64,000 bases of DNA, taken from Phaseolus vulgaris (lineage: Eukaryota; Streptophyta; Magnoliopsida; Fabales; Fabaceae). Position 1 is the stretch's first letter, and the number at the start of each line of letters is the position of its first letter. The stretch covers positions 7,462,791-7,526,790 of the forward strand of contig NC_023753.2 in the NCBI RefSeq assembly GCF_000499845.2, given 5' to 3'. A program made the translations under genes and the position numbers. The notes beneath the pieces are model-generated. The model ran no database searches and was not told the DNA's origin. It was given only the letters and a program-made list of their open reading frames with translations. Of this stretch, positions 1 to 12,350 are shown in pieces.

Positions 1-91
1 AACAACTGCATAAAATTTCATCACTACCAATTACTTAATCAAGCAAGACTTGATTTCTGTAAGGTTGTTTCAACAAAGCTTAAAAATGTAC

Positions 92-3000
92 CCGAAGAGT
101 CCAGCCCCTCTTCTTTCTCTTCAACAACTTCTCTCAATTGACATTTCCCAAGAACCTTCACATGCAAGCAACAACTAGTCCACTTCAGCAAATCAAAGAA
201 AAGATAAACTACCAGAAAATCTCTGTTTTGATCAACTTTTTCATGTCAGGAAAGAAATAAGAAGAAAGGATCTAGTTCTTGTATAAACTAAAATCAGTTT
301 ATGAACTTAATTTTGATATAAGTTATCTCATTGAACTTCTCAAAAAACTAAAGTGCATATTATATAAGTTGATTTTAACTTTTGAAACTCAATTTTTCTT
401 ATTTCTTCTGCTACAGAGGCTTCTGAAAAAATTTTCCCAAACAGACTTAATGTACATGTTGAAAACTATGATATTATTAGCTGTTACCTCCCATATCTCT
501 TGATCAGAGTGGTGAGATAAGGGGTCCAAATTGTATCTGAGAGTTCCATTGAAAAGAGTAGGATCCTGAGGTATGATACCAAAGCGTGACCTCAAGTCAT
601 GAAGTCCAATAGAAGAAATGTCTATGCCATCAACTACTATTTTTCCACCAGCTGGCTCTACCAGACGGAATAAGGCACCTATAAGAGTAGACTTTCCACT
701 GCCTGTTCTGCCAACAACACCAATCTTGTGCCCTCCTTCAAATGTGCATGTGATCCCTCGTAGTACTAGTGGTGAATCAGGCTGGTACCTTATCTGTTTG
801 GTATCATCAAACAAATCATGTGTCTAAGTGATAAAGTCCCACCTAAGTTTCAAAATAAGTAACTTGCAGCAAGTTCACTTTATTATACCTTCAAATCATG
901 AAATTCTACTTTTCCCTCAGCTGGCCAATTAGTAGGTGGACGATTTCCCTCTATCACCTCTGGGGCCTCACTTGGTATATGCATGTATTGATTTAGCCTC
1001 TCTACTGATATGATTTGATTTGCTAGAGTGCATTGGTTTTGAATTGAAAACACTAGGGAAGAGTTCAATGAAAGGCCATATGAGAGAGCCATGCCAATAA
1101 ACCCTGAATAACGTCACATGTGGAGAAGAAAATACATGCACAAGAGAGAATGTTAGATTTTGACAAGTAAATAACATATAATGTGTAAGGTATTAGAGAA
1201 CACATAAAGTGACATTAATTTCAAAGATAGAAAAAAGTGAAGGGTCACCAGAGTTGAAAGTCCCAGGTGGAAGTACCACCATGCAAAGTGCTGCAGATGC
1301 AAAAACCACTGCACTGATTGTTTCTAACCTCAGCATCAACCATTCATTTGCTGCATAGGTATGAAAGTAAGGACTTGCATTCACATCAATTAGATCAAGA
1401 TTCTTCGCAAAAAAACGATCCTCCTCCTCAAAAGCCCTTATTGTCACAACTCCAGCAATAGATTCAGCAAGATGATTAGCCACAAAAGATTTTGTCGTGC
1501 CATTCATCCGCATCAATTCTTTTGCAGTGGCATAGTAGTATCTCTACAAAATAAGATTCTTAGCAGACTATGTTTCCAGCAAACAATATTTTGTATTGAA
1601 ATTAAACACAGTTATGCATACAAAAGCTTGAATAATATTTTAATTCCATGAATATGATCTCTCATTCAATTTTAGATTGAGCAAAGTTTAGATTCTTACC
1701 ATTTTTTGTTGCTTTTTAGTTAAGAAAATTAAAATATTTTAAATAAAGACAATTACATTAATTTTGGATATATGATTCAATTAAGTAATATATTTATTAT
1801 TTTATTGAATAATAAAATTACACAAAATATAATTTTATAACTTGTTTTTACCTTTTAGGGTATTATAAATAATATTTGTTTTTTGTGTATAAAGTATTAT
1901 TTAAATAAGGTAATCACACATTGTATTTCTTATAAATTATGCATTTACCTTCATTTATAATATAATATAGAATAAAAAGTATATGTATTTGATAATATAT
2001 GATTCATTTCAAATGTAAGTATTACATGGTTAAATATAGATACCAAATCTAAAAATAAATAAATCAAAGAATCTGTGTAATACCTGCAAGCTAAATGCTA
2101 TGAAAAGCATTGGTACAGAGATAAACAAGACTTGCCAAGTAATGGCTGCTATAACTGCAAGATTTGAATAAGAAGTTGCAGTAGCTCCAACAGCAAAAAT
2201 AAGGCCAAATGGGACATCGAGATCCACAGTGCTTAGATCCGAGGAGACCTGAACAAGGAGATAAAGTTAACAATATTAACATTTTCATTGCATTTCACAG
2301 TAAAGGAAGAAAAAAAAAACTATTTGATAAGCTTACCCTACTAAGAATTCTTCCCAAAGGTGTGGAGTCATAAAAGGACATAGGTGCATGAAAAAGGGAG
2401 TCTAGTAGCTGTAAAAATAAAGATTTTGATGTTCGAATACTCATAGCAACTACAACAAGACTTCTGATGAACAAGAAACATGCAGAAATAAAACCAATCA
2501 ACAAGTACACGGCAATCAATTGCAATGTGCTGACATAAGGGTTGTCAACACTGGAAGCCATCCATAAGTTCTGAAATATCTGGCCAACTGTAAAAATAAG
2601 GTGAGAAATAGAAGCCACAGTGAAGTATATATATCCTTTGTTCTGAGTCAGATACTGCAAGTGAGGTTTGAACCCTTTGTTTCCTTTCTCCCTCTCTTCT
2701 TTCTTTATTAATTGGTTGCCTTGTGATGTTTCACACTGGTTCTCCATGTGTATTTTACTAATCTCTGTAACAGTATTTGAATGTCTATTAGAAGAAGTGA
2801 CATCAACTAGTTTGTCAGAACCAGCGGTCTCCTTGTGAGCATTAACAAGGTCCTGAAATTCTTGGCTTGAGCTCAGCAGATGATGATAAGGAGCAGCTTG
2901 TATGATTTCCCCATTGGACATCAACTGTAAGTAATCATCTTGTCATCATTCAAAACTTTGAAGAAACAAAAAATAAAACTTCTGAAACAACAAATCTAAA

Positions 3001-5763
3001 GTGATTAATTAGAAGGAAAAAAATGAAAAAGACATGATCAAGGTCTTTTAAGATTAAGAAATTTACCAAAACAGAATCAAAGGCAGGAAGAAAATCAACT
3101 TGATGAGTCACAAGTAAGACTGTCTTCCCTGAAAGTCCTTCCATGATGTAATCCTGTGAAGTTTCAAAACCATCTATCAATAAAAAGCAAACATAAATAA
3201 AGTATCTCAAGAAATGGTGTTTTTTTCCATTACATTGAACAAATTTGTAGCAGTGTGTGCATCAACAGCACTGCATGGATCATCCAAGAGATAAATATCA
3301 GCATTCTGATAAAGAGCGCGAGCAAGTTGAATTCGCTGCTTCTGACCTCCACTCAGGTTGACCCCTCTCTCCCCTATTTCAGTGAGATCACCGTTTGGAA
3401 ACAACTCAAGGTCCTTCATCAGTGAAGACCTATGAAGTGTTTCTTGATATTTTTCAGCATCCATGGCTGCTCCAAACAGTATATTCTCACGTATTGTACC
3501 TGTTTGTATCCATGCTGTTTGAGAAACATAAGCAAATTTCCCATGTACTTCAATCTGTAATTCGAAAAAGAAAATCAGATATCTAACAGTACAATAATAC
3601 CATTTATACTGAAGTGGAGATAGGAATAAAATGTCCTTAAATGTTATTTGCTAAAAACCATTTAAGCTATCACAAGTTATTGCAGTGTTTTCTATAAGCA
3701 TACAAGAGGTTAAAACTTACAGTTCCACGAGTAATAGGAACTTCTCTGAGAATTGCTGCTAAAAGGGTTGATTTTCCTGAGCCAACTTCTCCACAGATTG
3801 CTACTTTTTTCCCTGGTCTAACCTCCAAATTTATGTTTCTCAGTGTTGATTTTGACATGTTATCTTCCCATGAAAAGTTAGCCGAATTGATCAAAATTGA
3901 GCCCCTCGTATTGTCACTAAAACCTCTCCTAGCATTATCACTTTGCAGTTCAGGTGCCTCAAGAAATTTTATAATCCTTGCAAATGCAACTTTTGCTTGA
4001 ATGACCACTCCAATTACATCAGGAATTGTTCTAATAGGATCTTGAACAAGGCGTAAAGTTGCTACAAAAGTGAAAACATTATTTGCATGCAAAGGAACAT
4101 TAAGCAAGTAACATGCCCCAAAGGAAGCAGCAGAGACCAAAACAGGTGAGGCCCAAAAGAGAAAGTTGCTATATGACCTTCTTAATTGCACCACAGACAA
4201 CCTTTCGAGTTCCACATCCCTCAACTTTTCAATTGCATTTCTAAAATTGGTTTCCCACGCATATAACTTCAAAACCTTCATGTTCACAAGAGCCTCGGAA
4301 GTGGTCTTCAATCTCTCATCTTGTGCCACCATAAGTTTTCTCTGAAACTTATGCTGCAACTTAGCAAGTGGAGTATTGCAGAGCACAGTTAGAACTATCA
4401 CCGCCAATGAAGCAAATGTTGCCAGCCCAACAGCACGGAAAAGCACAACCAATGCAATACATAGTTGGACGCTTGTTGTCCACGTCTGGTGAAACCAATA
4501 GGGAAACTCTCCAATTCTATTAGCATCCACATTCACATAGTTCATTATCTCACCACCAGAGTGCGTCAATCTTGCAGCATTGGACAACCTTAGTTGCTTT
4601 TTATAAATTGCTGCAATGAGCAATGATCTAACTTTAATACCAATGAGTCTAGTGCGGAAGTACCACTGCCTTTGTGATAAGGATTCTATGATCTTTGTGA
4701 AGACCAGTGATATGGCCAACACATAGCCTTCATATTTGAAACTCGCATGACCCTCAGCAACCAATATAAAAGAATTCAAAAGCAAAGGGCCAGAAGAGAG
4801 AGTGATTACCTTTAGCAAAGCAAATAATCCTGATATCAAAATCTCCTTCCAGTAGCACATAATTATTGTCGTCAAAACTGATGGCTGTGATGACGGTTCT
4901 TTCTGTTTCTGTCTGTTCAATTGGTCTAGAAACAGAAAATAACAACTTTCTGCTTGATCTGCTTCGCTCAACTTTGGAATATCCTCTTCCTGAAGTGTTT
5001 TCTCCTTACCCCTTTTCATCAATGGATTCATCCACCAAAATGTCATCCTACTGAAAAGTCCAGCTTTTGAAAATAGTGTGTCATAACTAACAGAGTCAAC
5101 TTTAATGGTCTCTTCTTTTAAAGGGGTATATAGACTTCCATTATATTCTCTCTCAGTGTCTCTGTACTTAGATTCCTTGTAAATGCATAATAGCAAAAAA
5201 ATTATCCCTGGAAAAGATAAAACATCTAGAACTACTTTCAGGGATAGTTTTCTGCTATTAATTGAATAAAACAAGGATAAAACACAGAGAATGCCGGAAA
5301 CCAAGAAGATTACAATAGAAAACATAAATAACCATGCTCTTGGAAGTTGTTTCAGCCGAAGACTTATTGTAAAAGCCACCAGCAACCATGTGAATCCCTG
5401 AATGAATTCTAGCATCCACCAATGAAGAGGAAAAGCATTTTGTGTTTTCCTCAGATTCTCCTCTAAAAGCCAAATGCCTGAGCACAAATGTATCAGCCCC
5501 AGAGAGCCATTGGCTAAGGCAGACACTAGCTGCAATTTGGAATAATTGTGCACTCTGATTAGACCCTGGGATGGTTTCTCTGATGACTTCTTGAGCATTG
5601 TAAATAAGATCATGATCAACAACAACACATCAATGCAAATGAATAGCAAATGGTTGATACACGAGGATGGATCTTTCAGAAACTCAAACTCATAAATGCA
5701 TGGATTCCCTCCTGGCTCTGAAGAACCAGATTCCCCACAAAACATGCTGCAAAACTTCTCCAT
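92..5763 (-). CDS. ABC transporter subfamily C (MRP), ABCC10-like, partial at left edge
   Basis: Full-size ABCC exporter; the family moves conjugated organic anions across the tonoplast or plasma membrane using ATP. Exons inferred from GT-AG sites and family continuity: 5763-3721, 3554-3234, 3153-3067, 2924-2337, 2248-2084, 1543-1249, 1103-889, 793-488, 155-92. These join in frame to about 1361 codons. The N-terminal hydrophobic TMD0 is at residues 35-195 and TMD1 at about 300-590. NBD1 has Walker [10 protein letters not shown] (658-666), a Q-loop in exon 2, signature LSGGQ (748-752) and Walker B IYLLDD (768-773). Its catalytic Glu is Asp, as is usual for ABCC NBD1. TMD2 follows, then NBD2 Walker [10 protein letters not shown] (about 1266-1274). 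The 64-nt exon at 155-92 ends one base into a codon. The NBD2 signature, Walker B and C-terminus, roughly 110 residues, must lie left of the window. No frame break is seen, so the gene looks intact. The ABCC10 assignment comes from overall resemblance; the paralogue number is uncertain. Confidence 0.93.
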
Positions 5764-6400
5764 TTTATTTGCCTTCTAGTTGCTGCTCAAAGCCTCACTC
5801 TCCTTGTTCTGTAACATCAACAGGCAAAAAAAAAAACAGAAAAAGGAGATCATCAACAAGTTTTTGTGACTAAAACACACTCGAAAAACCACGAAAATGT
5901 AAGCCTGTAAAGGGTTTAATCATAGCATGTTTTGGGTTTGCTTAGCTGAATACCCCTTTCTTTTCAAACTATTATGAGTACGAAATAATATAATTAATTT
6001 GGAAAAGCACATTTGCATATGCAGGTAAGAGTAGAGATCAACTTCAACGACGAGAGGTATATATGATTATGGCATGCAGAGCTCACACTGAAAGGGCAAC
6101 GCGTGTTTACAGGAACACTAACTTGTGAGATGGTCCTCGAAATGCATGCAAGGTTACAAAAGAAACGTAATCATTATTGTGACCGAATAATTGTGATCCC
6201 GTGGAAGTTGCCGACTCACACAAAAGCATTCCCTTCAGAGAGAAAAAGGCGGAAAGCGAAGAATCATGTGTAAGATTGAAGAACGAAGTGTGTGCCTGAA
6301 TAAAGAAAAGCAGCAAAAGAAGCTTTAACCAAGTGTGGTCCTTCACTCCTTCTATATATTATAGCTGAATCACGCAGAAAAGTATAACATGCATACATGC
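5764..6400 (-). promoter_or_regulatory. Probable 5' leader and core promoter of the ABCC gene
   Basis: On the minus strand a TATA-like TATATAGA lies at 6359-6352, about 590 bases upstream of the ATG. A pyrimidine-rich stretch ending in TTACAG (about 5814-5809) sits roughly 45 bases before the ATG and could be the acceptor of a 5'-UTR intron. That would explain the long leader. No donor was assigned with confidence. This is inference only. Confidence 0.35.
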
Positions 6401-8794
6401 ATGTTGATGAAAGGGAATAGTAATAGTATTATAGACGGAAGATAGACGCAAATAGTGCATACACTGCCATTATTTGGAGTGAAGCCAGATTAAAAAGAAG
6501 AAGCATTTAAGAATAGAAGGATAATGCATTAATAGTGCAGAAGCGTGTGTGGGAAAACAAGAAGAGATAGGCAAAGCACGAAATGACAGGTTTTCGGGTG
6601 GTACAAAGAATCTTTGCATTTACAGAACAAATTCATTTCCCTTTTTCACTGTTTTACTTGTCTGCATTTGTGTTGTTCCCAGAAACAACGTATGTGAGAC
6701 AAGGATGTTGTTTTAATCTGGGACCATCACTGTAATTTTTCTACACTCCCATTTGCCAAATCACTGTGAGAAGGAAAGAATCAAAATTGTATTATAAAAA
6801 TAAATATAAACACAATTTTAAACTAAAATAATAATATTAGACAAAATGGAAGTGTACAAAATTATAAAAAAAATTTAAAAAATGTGTATAATACGATTAT
6901 ATAATAGAGTCTATATGTTAACAAAACTGCTAAAATTAAAAGTAGAAATAGTTATTTATTAAAATATGGACTTATGTGATGAGGTACAGAAATTTTGAAT
7001 GACTATAAATTGATATTTTTAACTAGGTCATTGCCAGTTAATATTTTCAAAATAATTATTACAGTTTTATTTTTAATAAATTTTTTAAGTTGATAATTAT
7101 AAGGAGAAAGTATTTTTAATATCTACTTCCAGATTAGATTACGTAGACTATTGAGTTAGCCAACAAGAAATATTATGAAGATTATTATTATTATTTTTAT
7201 TGCTGTTATTGAGAGTTGTGGTGGGGCTTTCTTCCATTTTAGGTGTAGGTTGGTAACGGTGGCTAAAAGAAGGGAAATGCTTTTCCATCAGCATAAAAAG
7301 GACCAGACCACCGAGTTCATCATTCAATCGGTTACGTGATAATAATTTAAGCTATAAAAGAAATTATTCCAAAATAAATTAATTTGTAAAAGTTTTTTAT
7401 TTTCTATAAATTTTAGAAAAATCTAAAAATAATATTTGAGTTGTATCTGATTGAGACAACTTAATCTTATAGACACCAGACATCTTAAGTATCGTGTTAG
7501 ACATTTTTTTCCTTGTAGTTAGTTTTGTAGTGAAAATGTTAATAAAACCAAATTAAAATTTCCACTTATCTTCTTCCCTCCTAGTCAATAAAAATCAAAT
7601 TAATTTTTTCTCTTTTTTTAAATTTCTCTAAGACTTTGAAAAACTCAATTTTATACCAATTAATAATCATAAATAATTAAAAAAATAGGTTGATATAATG
7701 GAGTTGAATGTTACATTTTTGTATTTTAGGCATGTCATATTAAATGTAATTTTTTGTCGGCAGCTTTCTCCGCTTAAAATTGATCCTTCAATAATTTAAT
7801 TTGATCATTTTGTGAGAATATATATATAGGTGCTTTAAATTTTTATTTTGTTCATTTAAAATTAATTTAGAATATTTTGCCTTCTAATTAATTTAAAATT
7901 AACTTATCTGTGACTTGATTTAATTTGTAGTAGGCTGGTTATTGGATTTTCAATTTACATTTTTGTTTTCATAGAAATTAACAAAAAAAAAACTGCGACA
8001 TTAAAATTAATTTAAAAGTATAAATGCTATAACATATTATAAATCAATTGGTACAAGTTAATTTAATATATTTTATATTTAATTCTTAAACAAAATCCCA
8101 CATAATATTTTTTGGATGTCTCGTTTCTTAAAACTTATTTTTTAATATAAAATAATAAGTCATGTAAAAAAGAAAATAAGTGATAAAGAGTGAATTTTAA
8201 ACTAACTCAAAATTGACTTATTTATACTATTCAAACAATAGATTGTAATTTTGCAATAAGATTGCAGAAATTAAATATATATATATATATATATATATAT
8301 GCAGAAATTAAATATATATATATATATTAAAATTAATAATTTCTTAATGTGTATTATTTTAAAATTCGTTCTTGCAATTCGACCAATTACGATAAAGGCC
8401 AAAAGGATCCAAATTAGGGTTTAGGGTTTTAAACTCTCACTTGTAACTATCATACGACAATTTTACTATTACTTATTTCAAATCATAAATTTTGATATTT
8501 TCTTATGCGGCACTTCTCCTTTTCAATACGTGTGTATATCGTTTTGGTAAGGTAGTGATGGAGCCCTCAAGATAATATTCATATTTGCTATTTACATTGA
8601 TGCTATATTATTGTCTCCTTCTCATTTCCATATAAATTTTAAGCCTAAGAGAAGACAAAAGAAGTTAAGACATGCTCATTCTTTAAATAAATGTTCCAAT
8701 GTTTTTCCGTGTTATGGTGAAAGAGAACCACTGATGCCATTGTGTATTCACACTATGAACATCAAATGTGAAAATTGATAGTGATGTACATTGA
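6401..8794. other. AT-rich intergenic DNA, no gene seen
   Basis: No ORF with recognisable protein content on either strand. The stretch contains poly-A/T runs, an (AT)n pair near 8275-8328, and a short telomere-like TTTAGGG motif near 8413-8431. Confidence 0.6.
8275..8328. repeat. (AT)n microsatellite in a duplicated local unit
   Basis: Two AT tracts (8275-8300 and 8312-8328), each preceded by the same GCAGAAATTAA word. The microsatellite and its flank were therefore duplicated together, with a period of about 36 bases. Confidence 0.85.
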
Positions 8795-9255
8795 TAATAT
8801 AGATCAAAAATTCGACAATGATAGAGATAAAATCAATTTATAATATTTAAGTGGGAAAAAATTAATCTTATTAAGTTGATTTTGTAAAGATGAGTTAAAC
8901 TTAAAACTCACAATCCTAATATGAGTCATTAAAAATCTATCATAGTCGATACTTTTTGGTCTATCATTCCATCTATTATCAGGTCTCTTTTGATTCTCAT
9001 GTTCGATGTTCTCAACAAAGAGACGTGTTAAGTTATTGCATCAAGTAAGAAATATCAATTTACCGTACATAAATAAAGACAAATCTCATCTTATTAAGTC
9101 AGTTTAATGATATTGAATTATACTTAAAAATTCAGTACTTTAATATGATATTAGAGTTATTCAAAATTTACCATAATAATAAATGAAAGTAGATCCCTCA
9201 AAATCAATTTTATAAGATAATTGAATTAGGTTAAATTTTACTACTTAATACATAG
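8795..9255 (+). mobile_element. Degenerate TRIM element, plus orientation, possibly tandem LTRs
   Basis: Two blocks (about 8795-8921 and 9028-9148) align by eye with the LTR of the TRIM at 38382-38626, read on the opposite strand. Shared landmarks in order are a TATAAGTGG-like word, a CTCATCT..AAGT.G.TTT block, a GAGTTA.ACTTAAA block, and an end near TTAATA. The second block is followed by TGATATTAGAG, a decayed form of the tRNA-Met primer site TGGTATCAGAG. A third partial match at about 9195-9255 suggests a tandem, three-LTR arrangement. Highly diverged, non-coding. Confidence 0.5.
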
Positions 9256-9880
9256 GAAAAAAATACAATAGCAGACCAAAATATTCGGAGCAAGTCATAA
9301 TAAAGTCACATGGAAACATGTGCCTAATTAGTTGTTGAAATTTGTTTTGGGTTTGTTTGTTTTGTTTCGTTTCTTGTATCCCAATTCATTTCTGTTTTTG
9401 TTTCTTATTCATTGGCAATGTTTGTACACTGATGGCAAGATTCAGGATCGGTGCCATTGCCGTCGTTAAATTATTAAACTTTACGAATGTTAACTTTCAA
9501 ACTTTAGTTGTTGATTTTATGGTATTGTAAAAGAAGAAGAAAACAAAACACACACATATAATCAAATATAAAGATAATTGAAGTTTCACACTAAATACCC
9601 TACTTAGGATTTGATGATAATGAAAAATCAGATCTCTTAATGTGTAAGGAGGTAAGGTGAGGATCATGTTTAACATGAATTTTTTTTTCAAAAAAAAAGA
9701 GATAAGGTGAAGATAATATATGATGATTATTCTTTAACTCATTATTGGTTGCATGGCTGACCATCAAATTTTAAGTGTGAAGTTATCAATGGTGGTTAAG
9801 GGTATTTTTTCTAAGACAGTAGGATAATTTTTCTTCTTTTTAATAAAATAGGATTGATTTTGTAAAAAATTAGAAGTACT
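9256..9880. other. Intergenic, no gene seen
   Basis: AT-rich. Short ORFs on both strands (for example 9342-9530) have no recognisable domain and low-complexity composition. Confidence 0.5.
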
Positions 9881-10615
9881 GAAAGTCGTATTAATGTAGC
9901 ATGATTTCTGCTATGTCAAAGTGAAATCGTGTTAAGATGATCCGATTATAATTCTGGATTTGATTAAGATTTATTTTAATTTGTTAAGTGAAATTTTGTC
10001 ACTCTGGCATGATCCACCTAAACACGACTTTATTGTAAGTCATTTTTTTTAACTTCATACATGTATTAAATAAGAAATGTTAATATATATAAAAAAAAAT
10101 ATTTTTTGTTATATGATAAATTTTATAAGATTAAGAAAGTTTTGTAAAAAAATAAATTTACGTAAGACTGAAATGCGTTAAAAATAAAAGTTGTTCGAAT
10201 TATAAAGAATGTTGTAGGAGACTGATGATACTAAATTTAAAAAAAATCAATCATTTACTACTAGCTTTTTTTATTGGTATTTTTGAAACATTTTGTACAT
10301 TTTTATCTTTTTAATTTAAGTTTTAAATTTAGGATTTAGCACCACTTTAATTTTTTAATTAAAAAATAAATCTTTTTTAATTTTATAAAATTTGATAAAT
10401 TAATACTTTAATTTCTAAACAAATAAAAAATAAAACATTTAAAAAAAATCAATCAAAGTAGTCATGTCACATATAGACACAATTTTCCTAAAAAAATTCT
10501 TAATCAAAATCGTACTAAATTAACATGAATTCAACTACAAACTTAAAACCGTATCACTTTACTATGACTTCACTTTAACATGATATAAATTGTGACACAT
10601 TAACCCGATTTTCTT
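9881..10615. mobile_element. MITE-like element with about 50-bp degenerate terminal inverted repeats
   Basis: The left arm 9881-9931 and the reverse complement of 10565-10615 share a long series of matching blocks in the same order: TTCACTTT, ACAT, AAAT, ACATTAA, CGA.TTTC. I judge roughly three quarters identity by eye. The interior has no coding potential. This fits a non-autonomous DNA transposon relic. No target duplication was established. Confidence 0.5.
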
Positions 10616-11926
10616 TAGTTTATATTTTTTTTTTTAAAATCAATTGGATTTCGATAAAAAAAAAAAGGGGAAACATTATTCCACTGTCGTACAAAATGGG
10701 GTAGTTAGGTTGGTGTGATGGTATTGTGAGCTGTGAAAAATGGAAATATTATTAGTTGCATGATTTATGATTGGGTTTTTAAAAACTTCATTTTCTGAAA
10801 CTTTGAGATTAATAGTAACTAAGAAATTTTATATTTGTTTTGTTTTAGGCAAATTTATTGCTTTGATCGAGGCTTTGGGATGGCTATGCTTTTACTCTTT
10901 TGCTTTTCACTATTTACTCTATTTTTCTTTTCTCTTTACTTTTTTTAGACTTTAGACTTTGTAAGGTAAAGTAAGAAAGTGAAAAATAAAAAATAAATGA
11001 AAATGAAAAAAAATCAAAATTAAAAGAAATAAAAAACAAGAATAGAATATTCTGAGTATAAATTATTTTATCTGATTTTGCATTATTTATATATTTTGGT
11101 TTAACTTTATTTATTAATTTTGACTTCATAATTAATTATGAGATTATTTTTAATGTGAGTTATGGTTAAAAAACACAACATGATCAATTATCTTGTGTTA
11201 TGTTCATGCATTTACCGTTCACATTTGTATGAAAACATGTTTACACCACACATTTTCTTGATTTTCAAACTTTAATCTTCTTTTTATGGATTCAGACCTA
11301 ACTTTTTTTCTCATTTTTTTTTCAGTCACTTTATTTTCTTAGAATCAAACAATGTGTTAAGAAATTATAATATGAGTAGTAACACATAAAATCATATTTT
11401 TCCATTTAACTTTTGACCTAATTTAACTAAATTTAATTACTTATTTAATAAATATGGAGTAAAGATAATACTTACAATAAATACATAAATAGTATTCATA
11501 TAATAAAATATAAAATATTTTTTATAATAATTATTAGATAAATAGAAAATAATTATTATATATTTATTATGTAATCAATTGAAAGAATTTATATATTAAA
11601 TACAATGATGATTATCAGGTTCAATAAGATTCATAAACATTTAATTTAATTTCATAAAAATAAATAAACTAAACCTTGAAAAATATAATTAAATTTAGCA
11701 AGTTGGCTTACTTCCTAATGTTAATTATAATAATTATACCTTAGATATCATAATATATAGTTGTTGTAACATTCCTTTCAAGGTATTTGTGTTCTCAACC
11801 CAATTGTGTTCCATCAAAGATTCAAACTGTCTAATAAAGTTAGTGAAAAAATTTTGTTAGTGCTTACTACACATTTATTTGGTATACAACTTTTACTTAT
11901 CTCTTTCTGATAAATATGGTTTGAAC
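10616..11926. other. AT-rich intergenic DNA, no gene seen
   Basis: Only short, low-complexity ORFs (10767-10955 plus, 10914-11129 minus) rich in F, I, K and N. No repeat or RNA gene recognised. Confidence 0.5.
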
Positions 11927-12350
11927 CACTAAAAAAAATCATTAAAATGAAAATTAATTTTAAAACTAAAATAATTAGTTATTATTTGAATAAAGTAGAA
12001 ACTATTTTATAAATTAAAAAAATTATTGGTATCTAAATTAATTTTTATCATTAATAAAAATTTATAAAATAGTTTCTAAATTGGTAGTTACCAAGATTTT
12101 AGTTATTTACTACTCTATATTTTAAATTAGTCTCTATTAATCTTTTAGAGACCAATTTGTAATCTAAAATATTAATAACTAAAATCTAAATAGCTAATTT
12201 AGATACTAATTTAAAAATTATTTTTATAAATTTTTATTAATAATAAAAAACACTTTAGATATTAATAATTTTTTAGTTTTTAAATTAATATCTAATTTAG
12301 TTAATATAGTGACTAAAATTTTTTTTTTATTTATTAATTCTGTTGTAGTG
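11927..12350. mobile_element. Palindromic MITE with CACTA-like ends, copy 1
   Basis: Begins CACTAAAAAAAATCATTAAA and ends TTCTGTTGTAGTG. The two halves are near mirror images: TTTATAAAATAGTTTCTAAA on one side, its complement on the other, around a centre near 12140. Family members sit at 36829-37206 and 40109-40485, with decayed copies elsewhere. About 424 bases, non-coding. Short ORFs inside are by-products of the palindrome. Confidence 0.7.

Noticed and set aside
389..5763. Apparent break-up of the ABC transporter into many short ORFs
   Set aside because: The pieces join at GT-AG sites with matching phases and continuous family sequence, so they are exons, not a pseudogene.
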